The notes: generated by a model from the sequence alone, not told the origin. A DNA stretch of 64,000 bases from Pseudomonas beijingensis (GCF_030687295.1 NZ_CP117425.1:6142001-6206000); one strand, 5' to 3'; positions 19,480 through 30,905 are shown, numbered from the stretch's first letter. Made by a program: numbers and translations.

Positions 19480-21997
19480 TTGACTGAAGGTCACGGCATA
19501 CCGCCGAAGCGGTCTCATAGGGAAGATCTTCATCGTTGTTCTCCATCAGTTCGAATTGAAGCTGGCAGGTCCTGGCTCCGGACAACGCAACTTTCAGGGC
19601 CTGCTGCCCATCGATGTCGCCAAGGAAAATCATGCCGTCGCCAGCCACGCTGGTCAGGAAGTCGTCATTTTCAGCCAGTACCGAGACACCCTGCGGCAGC
19701 GCCTGACCGCCTTCGTCGCGGGCATGCAGCAACAGCCTGCGAACATTGACCACCGAGAAGTCGACGGCATTGAATGAACCGCGTCCGGCGCTCAGGACCT
19801 TGGTGCCGTTCTGGATATCCACGCGCTTGGGCAGCGACCGGGTGTCCACTTGGAGACGACTGTTGTTGTAGGCGGGCAAACTGGCGATGACCGCCTGCCC
19901 TTTCGCGTCCGTCCATACCGGGCCTTGCGGTGTGCTGATCCTGGCCCCTGGAACCCCCCCCAAGGAAACAACGCCGAACGTTTCCTGGACCCGGTAAGGG
20001 GAAAAGGTCACCCCTTGTCCATGCGCTACGACACCACCTTTGAGGTAGCCACTGTAATTAGTGCTGAAACGGTCTTGACTGGCCGCCAGCCCGACCTGCG
20101 CATAACGTGGCGTCGCGTTGACACTGCCTCGCGTCAGGGATTGCGAATGGTTAAGCCCCTGCTCGGTCCCCACCTCATAGTTGAGGTATTCGTTGACGCG
20201 CTCGCTGTAGGCGGCCGCCAGGGTCGAACGGCTGCCCTGATGCCTTAGAGAGGAACGGGCGCGACGGTCCTTGCCCAGCGGTACGCTGACCTGCAGGCGT
20301 ACCGACACACCCTCGTCGTATGACCCTGATGTGCCCACCGCCGAATCAATGTGGGCACTCACGCTGGCATGCTTGAACGATTTGCTCCAGGAGCCGTACA
20401 AGCGCGCGTACGTCTGGTCATCGAATTGCGACGATTGGGAGTAACCCATCGAGAAACCACCCAACGCCGGATCGAACCAGCTGAGTCCGGCCGTGTATTG
20501 GTTCTTGAAGCGCGACGCCAGAAAATCATCCCGCTCGATATTTTTGTCGACGTAACGAATCTCTGAAACTTCGCGGTAGCCCGGCGTCTGCCGGGTGGCA
20601 CTGAGTGTCAGGTCGAGGTTGTCGGCCAGCGCCGTGCCCAGGGAAAGACTGCTGCGCGCGCCGGACCTGCCGCTGGCCTTGTCATGGGAGACGTTGCTGC
20701 GCGCGCCAACCGAAAGGTTCGCCAGTGGTCGGGTATCGAGCCCAAGCCCCATCGCCTGATACGTCTGCGCACCCACCAGGCCGCTGCTGACCGCCGAGCT
20801 CTGCCCCAGCCCCCAGCTTGCGCTCCCCATCGCCAGCAACGGTTGCTCGCCCTCGCTTTCTCCTGACCCACGCACCTGGCCCAGGGAAAGGTAATAACCC
20901 GACTGAACGGGAACCGTGCCCCGGAACGACGCCGCCGGCACGACAAAACGCTGCTCTGCGCCACTGTCTTCGATCACGCTCACTTCAAGATCGCTGGTGC
21001 CGTTGAGGAGCGGCAAATTGCTGAGGGTGAAGGGGCCTTCCGGCACCAGCGTTGTGTAAATCAACGCACCGGACTGACGGACCTCCACCCGGGACTGACT
21101 CAAGGCCAACCCTTCCACCACGGCACCACTGGCGCCACCGCCGCGCTTCACGCCGTCGGGAAAGAACTGCAGACCGGAGAACTGCACACCACCGAACACC
21201 GGACTGTTGCTGGAAAGCTGTCCGACCTGGAAAGTCGATTGCAAAGGCAGCAGGTCGCGCTGGGCATAGGCGTACAGATGCTCGCTGCGTTGCACCCCGT
21301 TGATCGAGGTGTAAAGCTGGCGACTGCGGACAATCCAGTCCCCCAGATTGAAGCCGGCTTCCGTGGCCAGGGAGAGATAACGGTTTGCGCCGCCTGAACG
21401 CGATTGGCTTTCCAGGCCCAGCACATCGTAGTTGAGCAGCCCTGCCAGGCCGCCCCGGGCGAACATTTCCTCGCTCAGCCCCTGCTCTCGAAAGGCCTCG
21501 CTCGGGACCACCAGTGCGACCTCTTCGCGATTGGGGCGCAGGCTCACGACCGTATTGGGGTATTGCGCAAGGAAGTCATGGCAGGTCGGTGCTTCCCCTT
21601 CCCCTTGGTTGATCATTGCAGCAGGCACGCGCAAACCGGCCTTCTCCAACAAACCTTGGGTAAAGCACAGCTCACCATCGCGATCGAATTGCGCCTCGGT
21701 CAACCCGAGTTGATTGCCGTTGAGCCGCAGGCTCACGACGCGTGTGCCCTCGTGAAAACGCGGCGCGGTACGGAAGTAATCCGAAACACCGGGGTCGACG
21801 CCTCGGGAAGAGAGTATCGAGGCACCGAACTGAGCCTCTTGTTCCTGCGCGAGCACATAGCCATCGGTCCCGCACCAGATCGCTGCGGACAAGATCCACT
21901 TGCGTGACCAGAGTCGTTTGCCCGTCCATCCGCAAACCCACCGACGACCGCTGTTGCGTACGATAAGGCGCGGCGCCGCGTACATGACCTTCATCAT
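19394..21997 (-). CDS. Fimbrial outer-membrane usher protein
   Basis: An 867-residue usher that threads chaperone-subunit complexes across the outer membrane. A signal region of about 50 residues precedes QEQEAQFGASILSSRG. The N-terminal domain is FHEGTRVVSLRLNGN, the beta-barrel occupies about residues 170-690, and the plug lies inside it (LSQSRVEVRQSGALIYTTLVPEGPF). C-terminal domains include GVPGARISTPQGPVWTDAKGQ. The last 40 residues are unusually acidic (ELPELLDADADADEPSES). The ATG at 21997 overlaps the chaperone stop (ATGATG). It is shorter and more divergent than FimD, in line with the DUF1120-associated usher group. Confidence 0.93.
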   Translation of the reverse strand: MMKVMYAAPRLIVRNSGRRWVCGWTGKRLWSRKWILSAAIWCGTDGYVLAQEQEAQFGASILSSRGVDPGVSDYFRTAPRFHEGTRVVSLRLNGNQLGLTEAQFDRDGELCFTQGLLEKAGLRVPAAMINQGEGEAPTCHDFLAQYPNTVVSLRPNREEVALVVPSEAFREQGLSEEMFARGGLAGLLNYDVLGLESQSRSGGANRYLSLATEAGFNLGDWIVRSRQLYTSINGVQRSEHLYAYAQRDLLPLQSTFQVGQLSSNSPVFGGVQFSGLQFFPDGVKRGGGASGAVVEGLALSQSRVEVRQSGALIYTTLVPEGPFTLSNLPLLNGTSDLEVSVIEDSGAEQRFVVPAASFRGTVPVQSGYYLSLGQVRGSGESEGEQPLLAMGSASWGLGQSSAVSSGLVGAQTYQAMGLGLDTRPLANLSVGARSNVSHDKASGRSGARSSLSLGTALADNLDLTLSATRQTPGYREVSEIRYVDKNIERDDFLASRFKNQYTAGLSWFDPALGGFSMGYSQSSQFDDQTYARLYGSWSKSFKHASVSAHIDSAVGTSGSYDEGVSVRLQVSVPLGKDRRARSSLRHQGSRSTLAAAYSERVNEYLNYEVGTEQGLNHSQSLTRGSVNATPRYAQVGLAASQDRFSTNYSGYLKGGVVAHGQGVTFSPYRVQETFGVVSLGGVPGARISTPQGPVWTDAKGQAVIASLPAYNNSRLQVDTRSLPKRVDIQNGTKVLSAGRGSFNAVDFSVVNVRRLLLHARDEGGQALPQGVSVLAENDDFLTSVAGDGMIFLGDIDGQQALKVALSGARTCQLQFELMENNDEDLPYETASAVCRDLQSNEALATAEEPELPELLDADADADEPSES

Positions 21998-22704
21998 CGA
22001 CTCACGACCGGCGCATCAAAATTGCCAATCGCAAACCCATACAGCGTCGCGGGCTGGATCGTGACCGACGTGAGCTCGGGCACAGCCTCCTTGAGCGCGG
22101 CCGTCAGGGTCTCGCCCGGCAAGATATAGGTGCGGGGCAGGGAAACCGAGGTGTTCGGTGGGTTCAGATGCACCCGCTCCGACAAGCGCACGACGTAGGG
22201 GCTGTCGTTCTGCACCGCCAGGTTTTCCCCGTCGACTGTCCATTTCAAGAGTTCCCAGGGCGCCTGATGCCGAGGCAAACCCTTGGGATGGATGATCACC
22301 GGCAAGTTATGGCGAATGTTGATGCCCACCGTGGCACCGCCATCGGATTTCTTCTGCGGGATCCCTTCGAAAGTGACACGCTTGAGACGCTGGGTCTTGA
22401 GCGGCTCCTTGAAGGCCCCGATCAAACGGACCAACTGCGTTTCACCGGCATCGACCCGCATGATCGGCGGCGTCACGATCACCGACAGCTCGGGGTCTTC
22501 CGGTATGTGTTCAATCTTTGAATGAAGCAGCGCTGGGCCGGCATCGGTATTGGTGAGGTTGATATTGGCCTCGCCATGCTCTTCATAAAAGATAACCACC
22601 GTGGTTTCCGGTTGCATGCCGGCAGCCATCGCCGAGCCGCAAACAAAACAACCCAGGTACAGCGCTGCACGCAAAGCAAATCCAAGTTTCAGTAAAAAGT
22701 CCAA
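21994..22704 (-). CDS. Periplasmic fimbrial chaperone
   Basis: A 236-residue PapD-like chaperone. A signal ends near CGSAMAAG. The chaperone N-domain motif TTVVIFYEEHGEANINLTNT, the IMRVDAGETQLVRLIG strand and the NLPVIIHPKG linker are all in place. A TTG start at 22704 is chosen: GGGAGAG lies 6-7 nt upstream and the product then begins MDFLLKLGFALRAALYLG, a good signal peptide. A GTG at 22722 is the other possibility. It overlaps the usher by ATGA and is separated from the major subunit by a terminator, so its expression is probably lower than the subunit's. Confidence 0.9.
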   Translation of the reverse strand: MDFLLKLGFALRAALYLGCFVCGSAMAAGMQPETTVVIFYEEHGEANINLTNTDAGPALLHSKIEHIPEDPELSVIVTPPIMRVDAGETQLVRLIGAFKEPLKTQRLKRVTFEGIPQKKSDGGATVGINIRHNLPVIIHPKGLPRHQAPWELLKWTVDGENLAVQNDSPYVVRLSERVHLNPPNTSVSLPRTYILPGETLTAALKEAVPELTSVTIQPATLYGFAIGNFDAPVVSR

Positions 22705-22839
22705 GGCACACTCTCCCGCCACGAATCGAAGTTCATGGAGCGATACATAGATCTGAATAAAATGCTCGAAACGGCCACAACCTGACGCCTGACCTTTCCT
22801 TCGTCAGCATCGATCAGCCGTGCAGAGCTAATATATCCA

Positions 22840-22872
22840 GCAAAGAGCCAGCCCCGGGATCGGGGCTGGCAA
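22840..22872 (-). terminator. Attenuating terminator after the fimbrial subunit
   Basis: GCCAGCCCCG (22847-22856) and CGGGGCTGGC (22861-22870) form a perfect 10-bp stem with a 4-nt loop; on the minus strand TCTTTG follows. Its place between the subunit gene and the chaperone-usher genes fits partial termination to make excess subunit. Confidence 0.85.
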
Positions 22873-22877
22873 TAACA

Positions 22878-23531
22878 TCAGATGTAGTTCAGTTCCAGCG
22901 TTGCGCTGCCATCTATTTGCAGGTCATCCCGCACAACCAGTTCGGTTGTATTGTTGATCGCTGCTTCGATTTCCAACTCACCTGTGACTGATGTCAAAAG
23001 GTGCGGGCTAGTGACGCTATTTGGAGACCACGTGAGAACGTATTGGGGCACGCTACGGAGAAAATCTTGAGCGCCGATCCAAGCCGACGAAGTTCCGGAC
23101 AGGATGGTTTTGAAGTCAGTGCCTCCGTCCACCGAATAGTTACGCACATGCAGGCTATAGGCGCCAATTTTATCGCCATCCGCGTTTGTCCCCAACCCGA
23201 AGCTATTGAGCGGATGAGCAAGGCCAGGATTGATAACTTCCATGGCTTCATGCTTTCTGCTGCCCGCCCGATTATCGCTAGCAGTTAAACCAACAAGTGT
23301 CGGTCCATCACAGGTGATGTTGAACGCCGTATTCAGTTTGTTCAGTTTGGTGTAATCGACAGGGCTCAAATCCGTGATAGCGATTCGTCCATAATCGACC
23401 GACAACGTAGGAATATTCAGCGAGCAACTGCCAGGAACAATGCTACCTGTCACTTGCAAGTCAGCCGCCTGGGCATTGGTGCAGGCCAATGCAAGAAGCG
23501 TGATTGCCGCCAAACCATATTTGTTTTTCAT
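22878..23531 (-). CDS. Major fimbrial subunit, DUF1120 family
   Basis: A 217-residue pilin. The signal peptide MKNKYGLAAITLLALACTNA-QA is followed by ADLQVTGSIVPGSCSLNIP and VDYGRIAITDLS, the conserved opening of DUF1120 pilins. A Cys pair (PGSCS and NITCDG) should form the pilin disulfide, and the C-terminal GSATLELNYI is a typical donor/terminal strand. AAGGAAA lies 7 nt before the ATG at 23531. It is first in the operon, followed by a terminator and then chaperone, usher and minor subunit. Confidence 0.9.
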   Translation of the reverse strand: MKNKYGLAAITLLALACTNAQAADLQVTGSIVPGSCSLNIPTLSVDYGRIAITDLSPVDYTKLNKLNTAFNITCDGPTLVGLTASDNRAGSRKHEAMEVINPGLAHPLNSFGLGTNADGDKIGAYSLHVRNYSVDGGTDFKTILSGTSSAWIGAQDFLRSVPQYVLTWSPNSVTSPHLLTSVTGELEIEAAINNTTELVVRDDLQIDGSATLELNYI

Positions 23532-23900
23532 TACTATTTCCTTCAAATAGCATCAATTGGATGCTAATCATGCAACGCCTGGGAACTCCTTCCCCCTATC
23601 ACACCTAACTCAGCAGGCAGAACTTCTTCCTGAAACCCAACAGTCGCAACAACTAACATCACGGCGAAATTGCCGAGCGAAAGTATCGGGAAAAGCCGCT
23701 TAAAGATAAGCAGGAAACATCATCATTTATCGTAGGAAACTACTACCACCCATAAAACAATAGGTACTTTCCTACAATACTTTCCTGCGTAATTATCGCT
23801 TCTATCCAAAACCGTCACCGACCGAAACCCAGCAGCATCCGTTGGCGGCGGTCGTCGATCGTGGCAGGATGGCGAGGTTATCGACCGAGACTTTTTGACC
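23532..23900. promoter_or_regulatory. Divergent fimbria/ppx control region with AGGAAA half-sites
   Basis: A 369-bp non-coding gap, AT-richer than its surroundings. Four related hexamers stand out: CAGGAAA at 23711-23717, TAGGAAA at 23733-23739, TTTCCTA at 23768-23774 and TTTCCTG at 23781-23787, two in each orientation. They are good candidates for a cooperative regulator site shared by the divergent fimbrial operon and ppx. I do not recognise the motif. Confidence 0.4.
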
Positions 23901-25403
23901 ATGCCGCCATCCCAAGCCAAGAATCTGTCCCTGATCGCCGCCATCGACCTGGGCTCCAACAGCTTCCACATGGTCGTCGCCAAGGCCCAGAACGGGGAAA
24001 TCCGCATTCTTGAGCGGCTCGGCGAGAAGGTCCAGTTGGCCGCCGGCATCGACGAAGAACGCCAACTGAGCGAAGAATCCATCCAGCGCGGGCTCGATTG
24101 CCTCAAGCGGTTTGCCCAACTGATCAACGGTATGCCCCTGGGCGCGGTGCGGATCGTGGGCACCAACGCCCTGCGTGAAGCGCGCAACCGTGGCGAATTC
24201 ATCCGTCGCGCCGAAGAGATCCTCGGCCATCCGGTGGAAGTCATCTCCGGCCGTGAAGAAGCCCGCCTGATCTACCTTGGCGTTTCCCACACCCTGGCCG
24301 ATACCCCGGGCAAGCGCCTGGTGGCGGACATCGGTGGTGGCAGTACCGAATTCATCATTGGCCAGCGCTTCGAACCGCTGCTGCGCGAAAGCCTGCAGAT
24401 GGGCTGCGTCAGCTACACCCAGCGCTATTTCCGCGACGGCAAGATCACCCCGGCCCGCTACGCCCAGGCCTACACGGCGGCGCGCCTGGAAATCATGAGC
24501 ATCGAACACGCCCTGCACCGCCTGACCTGGGACGAAGCCATCGGCTCCTCGGGGACCATTCGCGCCATCGGCCTGGCGCTCAAGGCGGGCGGCCACGGTA
24601 CCGGCGAGGTCAACGCCGAGGGCCTGGCCTGGCTCAAGCGCCGAGTATTCAAGCTCGGTGAAGCGGACAAGATCGATTTCGAAGGCATCAAGCCCGACCG
24701 CCGGGCGATTTTCCCGGCGGGCCTGGCGATCCTCGAAGCGATTTTCGACGCCCTCGAACTGCAACGCATGGACCACTGCGAGGGCGCCCTGCGCGAAGGC
24801 GTGCTCTACGACCTGCTGGGGCGTCATCATCACGAAGACGTGCGTGAACGCACCCTGGGCTCGCTCATGGAGCGTTATCACGTTGACCTGGAGCAGGCTG
24901 TACGGGTCGAACGCAAAGCCCTGCATGCCTTCGACCAGGTGGCTGACGACTGGGACTTGAACGACGGGGTGTGGCGCGAATTGCTGGGCTGGGCCGCCAA
25001 GGTCCATGAAGTGGGCCTGGACATCGCCCACTATCACTACCACAAGCACGGCGCCTACCTGATCGAGCACTCGGACCTGGCGGGTTTCTCCCGGGAAGAC
25101 CAACAGATGCTCGCGCTATTGGTGCGCGGCCATCGACGCAACATTCCCAAGGATAAATTCGCCGAGTTCGGCGATGACGGCATCAAGCTGATTCGCCTGT
25201 GCGTGCTGCTGCGTTTTGCGATCCTGTTCCACCACATCCGTGGCACCCAGGAAATGCCGCAAGTGGCCCTGCACGCCGACGGCGATCAACTGGACGTGAT
25301 GTTCCCCGAGGGTTGGCTGGAAGAAAACCAGCTGACCCAGGCCGACTTCGCCCAGGAAGCCGACTGGCTGACCCGGGTCGGGATTGTGCTGAACATTCAC
25401 TGA
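23901..25403 (+). CDS. ppx: Exopolyphosphatase
   Basis: A 500-residue enzyme that removes terminal phosphates from polyphosphate; related to GppA. ASKHA-fold motifs: [14 protein letters not shown] near residue 15, [14 protein letters not shown], the catalytic Glu in [15 protein letters not shown], and [14 protein letters not shown]. The C-terminal HD-like region has [22 protein letters not shown]. The ATG at 23901 is chosen; a TTG two codons earlier is possible, and the Shine-Dalgarno is weak either way. It converges on ppk, the opposing enzyme, across a palindromic repeat pair. Confidence 0.96.
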   Translation: MPPSQAKNLSLIAAIDLGSNSFHMVVAKAQNGEIRILERLGEKVQLAAGIDEERQLSEESIQRGLDCLKRFAQLINGMPLGAVRIVGTNALREARNRGEFIRRAEEILGHPVEVISGREEARLIYLGVSHTLADTPGKRLVADIGGGSTEFIIGQRFEPLLRESLQMGCVSYTQRYFRDGKITPARYAQAYTAARLEIMSIEHALHRLTWDEAIGSSGTIRAIGLALKAGGHGTGEVNAEGLAWLKRRVFKLGEADKIDFEGIKPDRRAIFPAGLAILEAIFDALELQRMDHCEGALREGVLYDLLGRHHHEDVRERTLGSLMERYHVDLEQAVRVERKALHAFDQVADDWDLNDGVWRELLGWAAKVHEVGLDIAHYHYHKHGAYLIEHSDLAGFSREDQQMLALLVRGHRRNIPKDKFAEFGDDGIKLIRLCVLLRFAILFHHIRGTQEMPQVALHADGDQLDVMFPEGWLEENQLTQADFAQEADWLTRVGIVLNIH

Positions 25404-25425
25404 GTCCAGCGACAACACCGATCTC

Positions 25426-25560
25426 TTGTGGCGAGGGGATTTATCCCCGCTGGGCTGCGAAGCAGCCCCAGGGAGGTTGGGCTCAGTAGATCTGACACAC
25501 CGCGCTGCCAGGTTTTAGGGCTGCTTCGCAGCCCAACGGGGATAAATCCCCTCGCCACAG
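25426..25560. repeat. Inverted pair of the TGTGGCGAGGGG repeat between ppx and ppk
   Basis: Left copy begins 25426 and the right inverted copy ends 25560, each with a GGGCTGC-TTCG/AAGC-AGCCC inner hairpin. A short extra fragment (CCCTCGCCACA) follows at 25567-25578. The element fills the gap between two convergent genes. Confidence 0.85.
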
Positions 25561-25601
25561 CAAGCTCCCTCGCCACAAAAGCCAAGCTCGTCTCCGAGCG
25601 T

Positions 25602-27818
25602 TTAACGAACCGCCAACACCGGGCTGCTCAAGCGCTCCAGCAAGGTCGCCTGGGCGCTGCGCGGGTTCTGGTTGCCGGTCGGCGTGTTGCGGATGTAGCG
25701 ACCATCCGACTGCAGGCTCCAGCTGTGGGTGTTGTCGGTGAGGTAGCTTTCCAATTCCTTCTTGACCCGCAGGATCAGCTTCTTGCCTTCCACCGGGAAG
25801 CAGGTCTCGACCCGCTTGTCGAGGTTGCGCTCCATCCAGTCGGCGCTGGACAGGAACATCTGCTCCTCACCGCCGTTGAGGAAGTAGAACACCCGCGTAT
25901 GCTCCAGGAACCGCCCGATGATCGAGCGTACATGGATGTTGTGGGACACCCCCGGGATGCCCGGCCGCAGGCAGCACATGCCCCGCACCACTAGGTCGAT
26001 GCGCACGCCCGACTGGCTGGCCTTGTACAACGCACGAATGATCTTCGGGTCGGTCAGCGAGTTGAACTTGGCAATGATGTGGGCCGGCTTGCCGTCCAGG
26101 GCGAACTGCGTCTCCCGGGCGATCATGTCGAGCATGCCCTTTTTCAGGGTGAACGGCGCGTGCAGCAGTTTCTTCATGCGCAGGGTCTTGCCCATGCCGA
26201 TCAACTGGCTGAACAGCTTGCCGACGTCTTCGCACAAGGCATCGTCAGAGGTCAGCAGGCTGTAGTCGGTGTACAGGCGGGCGTTGGCGGCGTGGTAGTT
26301 GCCGGTGCCCAAGTGGGCGTAACGCACGATCTCACCGGCCTCACGACGCAGGATGAGCATCATCTTGGCGTGGGTCTTGAAGCCGACCACGCCGTAGATC
26401 ACCACCGCGCCGGCCGCTTGCAGACGGCTGGCCAGTTGCAGGTTCGATTCTTCATCGAAGCGGGCGCGCAATTCGATCACCGCCGTGACTTCCTTGCCGT
26501 TTCGCGCCGCGTCCACCAGGGCATCGACAATTTCCGAGTTGGCGCCACTGCGGTACAGGGTCTGGCGCACCGCCAGGACGTGGGGGTCCTTGGCGGCCTG
26601 GCGCAGCAGGTCGACCACCGGCGTGAACGACTCGAACGGGTGCAGCAGCAGGATGTCCTGCTTGCTGATCACGCTGAAAATATTCTCGCTGTTTTGCAGC
26701 AGTTTCGGGATCTGCGGCGTGAACGGCAGGTATTGCAGTTCCGGGTGGCTGTCCAGGCCGGTGATGCTGAACAGTCGGGTCAGGTTGACCGGACCGTTGA
26801 CCTGATACAGCTCGGTCTCGTGCAGGTTGAACTGCTTGAGCAGGTAGTCGGACAAGTGTTTCGGGCAGGTGTCGGCCACCTCAAGGCGCACCGCATCGCC
26901 GTAGCGACGGGAGAACAGCTCGCCGCGCAAGGCGCGGGCCAGGTCTTCGACGTCCTCGGTGTCCACCGACAAGTCGGCGTTACGGGTCAGACGGAACTGG
27001 TAGCACCCCTTCACCTTCATGCCCTGGAACAGGTCATCGGCGTGGGCGTGGATCATCGACGACAGGAACACATAGTTGTCGCCAGGGCCGCCAACGTCTT
27101 CCGGCACGCGGATGATGCGCGGCAACAGGCGTGGCGCCGGGATGATCGCCAGGCCGGAATCGCGACCGAAGGCGTCGATGCCTTCCAGTTCGACGATGAA
27201 GTTCAGGCTCTTGTTGACCAGCAACGGGAACGGGTGCGTCGGATCGAGGCCGATCGGCGTAATGATCGGCGCGATCTCGTCGCGGAAATAGCGGCGCACC
27301 CAGGTCTTGATCTTGGTGTTCCAGTTGCGGCGACGGATGAAGCGCACCTGGTGCTTTTCCAGCTCCGGCAACAGGATGTCGTTGAGGATCGCGTACTGGC
27401 GGTCCACATGGCCGTGGACCAGTTCGCTGATGCGGGCCAGGGCCTGGTGCGGTTGCAAACCGTCGGCACCCGCCTGTTCACGAGCGAAGGTGATCTGCTT
27501 CTTCAGGCCGGCGACGCGGATTTCGAAAAACTCATCCAGGTTGCTGGAAAAGATCAGCAGAAATTTCAGCCGTTCCAGCAGCGGGTAGGACTCGTCCAGC
27601 GCCTGCTCCAGCACGCGGATGTTGAACTGCAGTTGCGACAGCTCGCGATGGATGTACAGGCTGCTGTCATCCAGGTTCGGAATGGCAATTGCCGGCGCCG
27701 GGATGGGCTCGACGACAGCCGGGGGAGCAGGCTCCAGCTCCGGCGGCGTTTCGGCAACTTGCTCGACCACGGGTTGAGCGTCTTTTACGGCAACTTCGGA
27801 GAGTCCTTCGGTATTCAT
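25602..27818 (-). CDS. ppk: Polyphosphate kinase 1
   Basis: A 738-residue enzyme making polyphosphate from ATP. After a Pro/Glu/Ala-rich N-terminal extension of about 45 residues the PPK-N domain starts at [20 protein letters not shown]. The catalytic PLD-like domain has the autophosphorylated His in [20 protein letters not shown] and the second His/Lys region around [22 protein letters not shown] precedes the ATG. hemB lies 17 nt upstream on the same strand, so the two may be co-transcribed. Confidence 0.97.
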   Translation of the reverse strand: MNTEGLSEVAVKDAQPVVEQVAETPPELEPAPPAVVEPIPAPAIAIPNLDDSSLYIHRELSQLQFNIRVLEQALDESYPLLERLKFLLIFSSNLDEFFEIRVAGLKKQITFAREQAGADGLQPHQALARISELVHGHVDRQYAILNDILLPELEKHQVRFIRRRNWNTKIKTWVRRYFRDEIAPIITPIGLDPTHPFPLLVNKSLNFIVELEGIDAFGRDSGLAIIPAPRLLPRIIRVPEDVGGPGDNYVFLSSMIHAHADDLFQGMKVKGCYQFRLTRNADLSVDTEDVEDLARALRGELFSRRYGDAVRLEVADTCPKHLSDYLLKQFNLHETELYQVNGPVNLTRLFSITGLDSHPELQYLPFTPQIPKLLQNSENIFSVISKQDILLLHPFESFTPVVDLLRQAAKDPHVLAVRQTLYRSGANSEIVDALVDAARNGKEVTAVIELRARFDEESNLQLASRLQAAGAVVIYGVVGFKTHAKMMLILRREAGEIVRYAHLGTGNYHAANARLYTDYSLLTSDDALCEDVGKLFSQLIGMGKTLRMKKLLHAPFTLKKGMLDMIARETQFALDGKPAHIIAKFNSLTDPKIIRALYKASQSGVRIDLVVRGMCCLRPGIPGVSHNIHVRSIIGRFLEHTRVFYFLNGGEEQMFLSSADWMERNLDKRVETCFPVEGKKLILRVKKELESYLTDNTHSWSLQSDGRYIRNTPTGNQNPRSAQATLLERLSSPVLAVR

Positions 27819-27835
27819 CGCAAGTTCCTGGGAGG

Positions 27836-28900
<1,065 letters not shown>

Positions 28901-29053
28901 TTATGACGAACGCGTGACAGTTGTGCTTAAGCGCGACCGGTAGTCGCAGTCATTGTCTTCTGTAGGAATTGTTCACGTCGAGACACATTTCGATACTTTC
29001 CTGAATGTGCCCGAAGGGTTAGGCTGCGCGTTCATTTCGCCAGCACCCAGACA

Positions 29054-29677
29054 ATGCTCCAACAATTTCTGCATGACTTCGGCTACTTGGCCCTGTTTAT
29101 CGGCACGTTTTTCGAAGGCGAAACCATCCTCGTGCTCGCAGGCTTCCTGGCGTTCCGTGGCTACATGGACATCAACCTGGTGGTGGTCGTGGCGTTCTGC
29201 GGCAGTTACGCCGGCGATCAGCTGTGGTATTTCCTGGGGCGCAAGCACGGCCGCAAGCTCCTGGCGCGCAAGCCGCGCTGGCAGTTGATGGGGGATCGCG
29301 CGCTGGAGCACATTCGCCGGCATCCGGACATCTGGGTCCTGAGCTTCCGCTTCGTCTACGGCCTGCGCACGGTGATGCCGGTGGCGATCGGCCTGTCAGG
29401 CTATCCGCCGGGCCGCTACCTGCTGCTCAACGGCATCGGCGCGGCGATCTGGGCCACGGCCCTGGCCGCCGCCGCGTACCACTTCGGCGCGGTGCTCGAA
29501 GGCATGCTGGGCAGCATCAAGAAATACGAGTTGTGGGTACTCGGCGCGCTGCTGGTGCTAGGCTTGGTCCTGTGGCTGCGCCGGCGCATCAAGAATGCGC
29601 GTCTGGCCAAGAAAGTCCTCGAAGCCGAACGCCTGGAACAAACCAGGTCCGACGCACCTACGACGCCAACCGAGTAA
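29054..29677 (+). CDS. DedA family membrane protein
   Basis: A 207-residue inner-membrane protein of the DedA/VTT family, implicated in lipid scrambling of undecaprenyl phosphate and envelope homeostasis. About five hydrophobic segments. Signature stretches are FGYLALFIGTFFEGETILVLAGFLA with its membrane-embedded Glu, and FRFVYGLRTVMPVAIGLSG with the conserved Arg. The C-terminal tail (about residues 175-207) is charged and cytosolic. Only a weak Shine-Dalgarno is seen. Its 3' end overlaps the converging fatty-acid hydroxylase gene by 20 bp. Confidence 0.93.
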   Translation: MLQQFLHDFGYLALFIGTFFEGETILVLAGFLAFRGYMDINLVVVVAFCGSYAGDQLWYFLGRKHGRKLLARKPRWQLMGDRALEHIRRHPDIWVLSFRFVYGLRTVMPVAIGLSGYPPGRYLLLNGIGAAIWATALAAAAYHFGAVLEGMLGSIKKYELWVLGALLVLGLVLWLRRRIKNARLAKKVLEAERLEQTRSDAPTTPTE

Positions 29678-30905
29678 ATCGGCTGCGACAGCAATACAGC
29701 CCGATGCCACTGAGCAGGCTGTAGCTGAGCAGCCCGACCCAGGCCCCATGGCTCATCACCGCGCTGACCGGCCACAACCCGGTCAAGGGCGCCAGCCACA
29801 CCAGCGGCAGGTTCGAGGCCAGCCGCAACAGCTCCAGCTTCAGCGCCCACGGGCGATTCTCCAGGGCCACGCCCAACACGAACAGACCGAACGCCACCGC
29901 CCCCCACCCCAACACCAGGGCGGCGACCGGCAGGCTGCTTTCAAGGTTCATCAAATAACTGCCCAAGGCAATGTAGACGCAGAACTGCAGCCCCACGTAC
30001 CACTGTTGGCGCAGGTCCAGCGGCACGGCGAATTTGCGGAACTGGCTCAGGTTCGGCTTGTTCAGCGGGTACTGGGCTGCAACGTCCGCCGGACGCCAAC
30101 CGGTGGGCATGAACCAGATTCGCAGCTTGTCCCACCAACGCCCGGTCCGCCGCGCATCGGCCCACAGCTGGGCATAGAACTGCAGGTTGGCCCACAACGG
30201 ATTCCAACTCGCCAGCGGCGTGGTCACGCCGAAAATCACCGGTTCGTTATCGTCTTCTTCTTGGAAGGTGCCAAACAGACGGTCCCAAATAATGAACACC
30301 CCGCCGTAGTTGCGATCCATGTAGAGAGGGTTCTGTGCATGGTGGGCACGATGATTGGACGGCGTCACGAAGCACCACTCCAGCCAGCCGAGCTTGGGAA
30401 TGTGTTGGGTGTGGACCCAGAACTGGTACAGCAGATTCAACGCCGCGACGCTGACGAAGACCACCAGCGGCACACCCAGTACGGCGAGCGGGACGTAGAA
30501 AATCCAGCTCAACAGGAACCCGGTGCTGGTCTGGCGCAGTGCGGTGGACAGGTTGTAGTCCTCGCTCTGGTGATGCACCGAATGGGCGGCCCAGAGGATG
30601 TTGCGCTCATGGCCCATGCGGTGCAGCCAGTAGTAGCAGAAGTCGTAGAGCACGAAGGCGAACACCCAGGTCCAGGCCCGGTCGGCAGGCAATTCGATGA
30701 CGGCCAGGTGTTTCAACGCAAAGGCGTAGGTCACCAGCCCCACGCCTTTGGTCAACAGGCCCGTGGTGGTCGACAGCACGCCGGTGCTCAAGCTGTTGAT
30801 CGCGTCTGCCACGCGGTAGTGGCTCACGCCCCGCCAACGATCGGCCAGCAACTCGACGGCAATCAGCACGAAGAAGAACGGCACGGCATACAGGATGAAG
30901 TTCAT
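29658..30905 (-). CDS. Sterol desaturase/fatty-acid hydroxylase family protein
   Basis: A 415-residue integral membrane di-iron oxygenase. The histidine clusters are in YYWLHRMGHERNILWAAHSVHHQSEDYN (written here in pieces: HRMGH, HSVHH) and in NHRAHH further on, with another His in FWVHTQH. N- and C-terminal hydrophobic segments flank the catalytic middle. Homologues hydroxylate or desaturate lipids; the substrate is unknown. The ATG at 30905 begins MNFILYAVPFFFVLIAVEL. No strong ribosome site is visible. Confidence 0.9.
   Translation of the reverse strand: MNFILYAVPFFFVLIAVELLADRWRGVSHYRVADAINSLSTGVLSTTTGLLTKGVGLVTYAFALKHLAVIELPADRAWTWVFAFVLYDFCYYWLHRMGHERNILWAAHSVHHQSEDYNLSTALRQTSTGFLLSWIFYVPLAVLGVPLVVFVSVAALNLLYQFWVHTQHIPKLGWLEWCFVTPSNHRAHHAQNPLYMDRNYGGVFIIWDRLFGTFQEEDDNEPVIFGVTTPLASWNPLWANLQFYAQLWADARRTGRWWDKLRIWFMPTGWRPADVAAQYPLNKPNLSQFRKFAVPLDLRQQWYVGLQFCVYIALGSYLMNLESSLPVAALVLGWGAVAFGLFVLGVALENRPWALKLELLRLASNLPLVWLAPLTGLWPVSAVMSHGAWVGLLSYSLLSGIGLYCCRSRFTRLAS

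Noticed and set aside
23620..23650. GAACTT followed by TC, as an AlgU promoter
   Set aside because: The spacing is 18 rather than 16-17 and the -10 match is poor.
23802..25103. 433-codon frame opposite ppx
   Set aside because: No recognisable domain; ppx on the other strand has a full set of family motifs.
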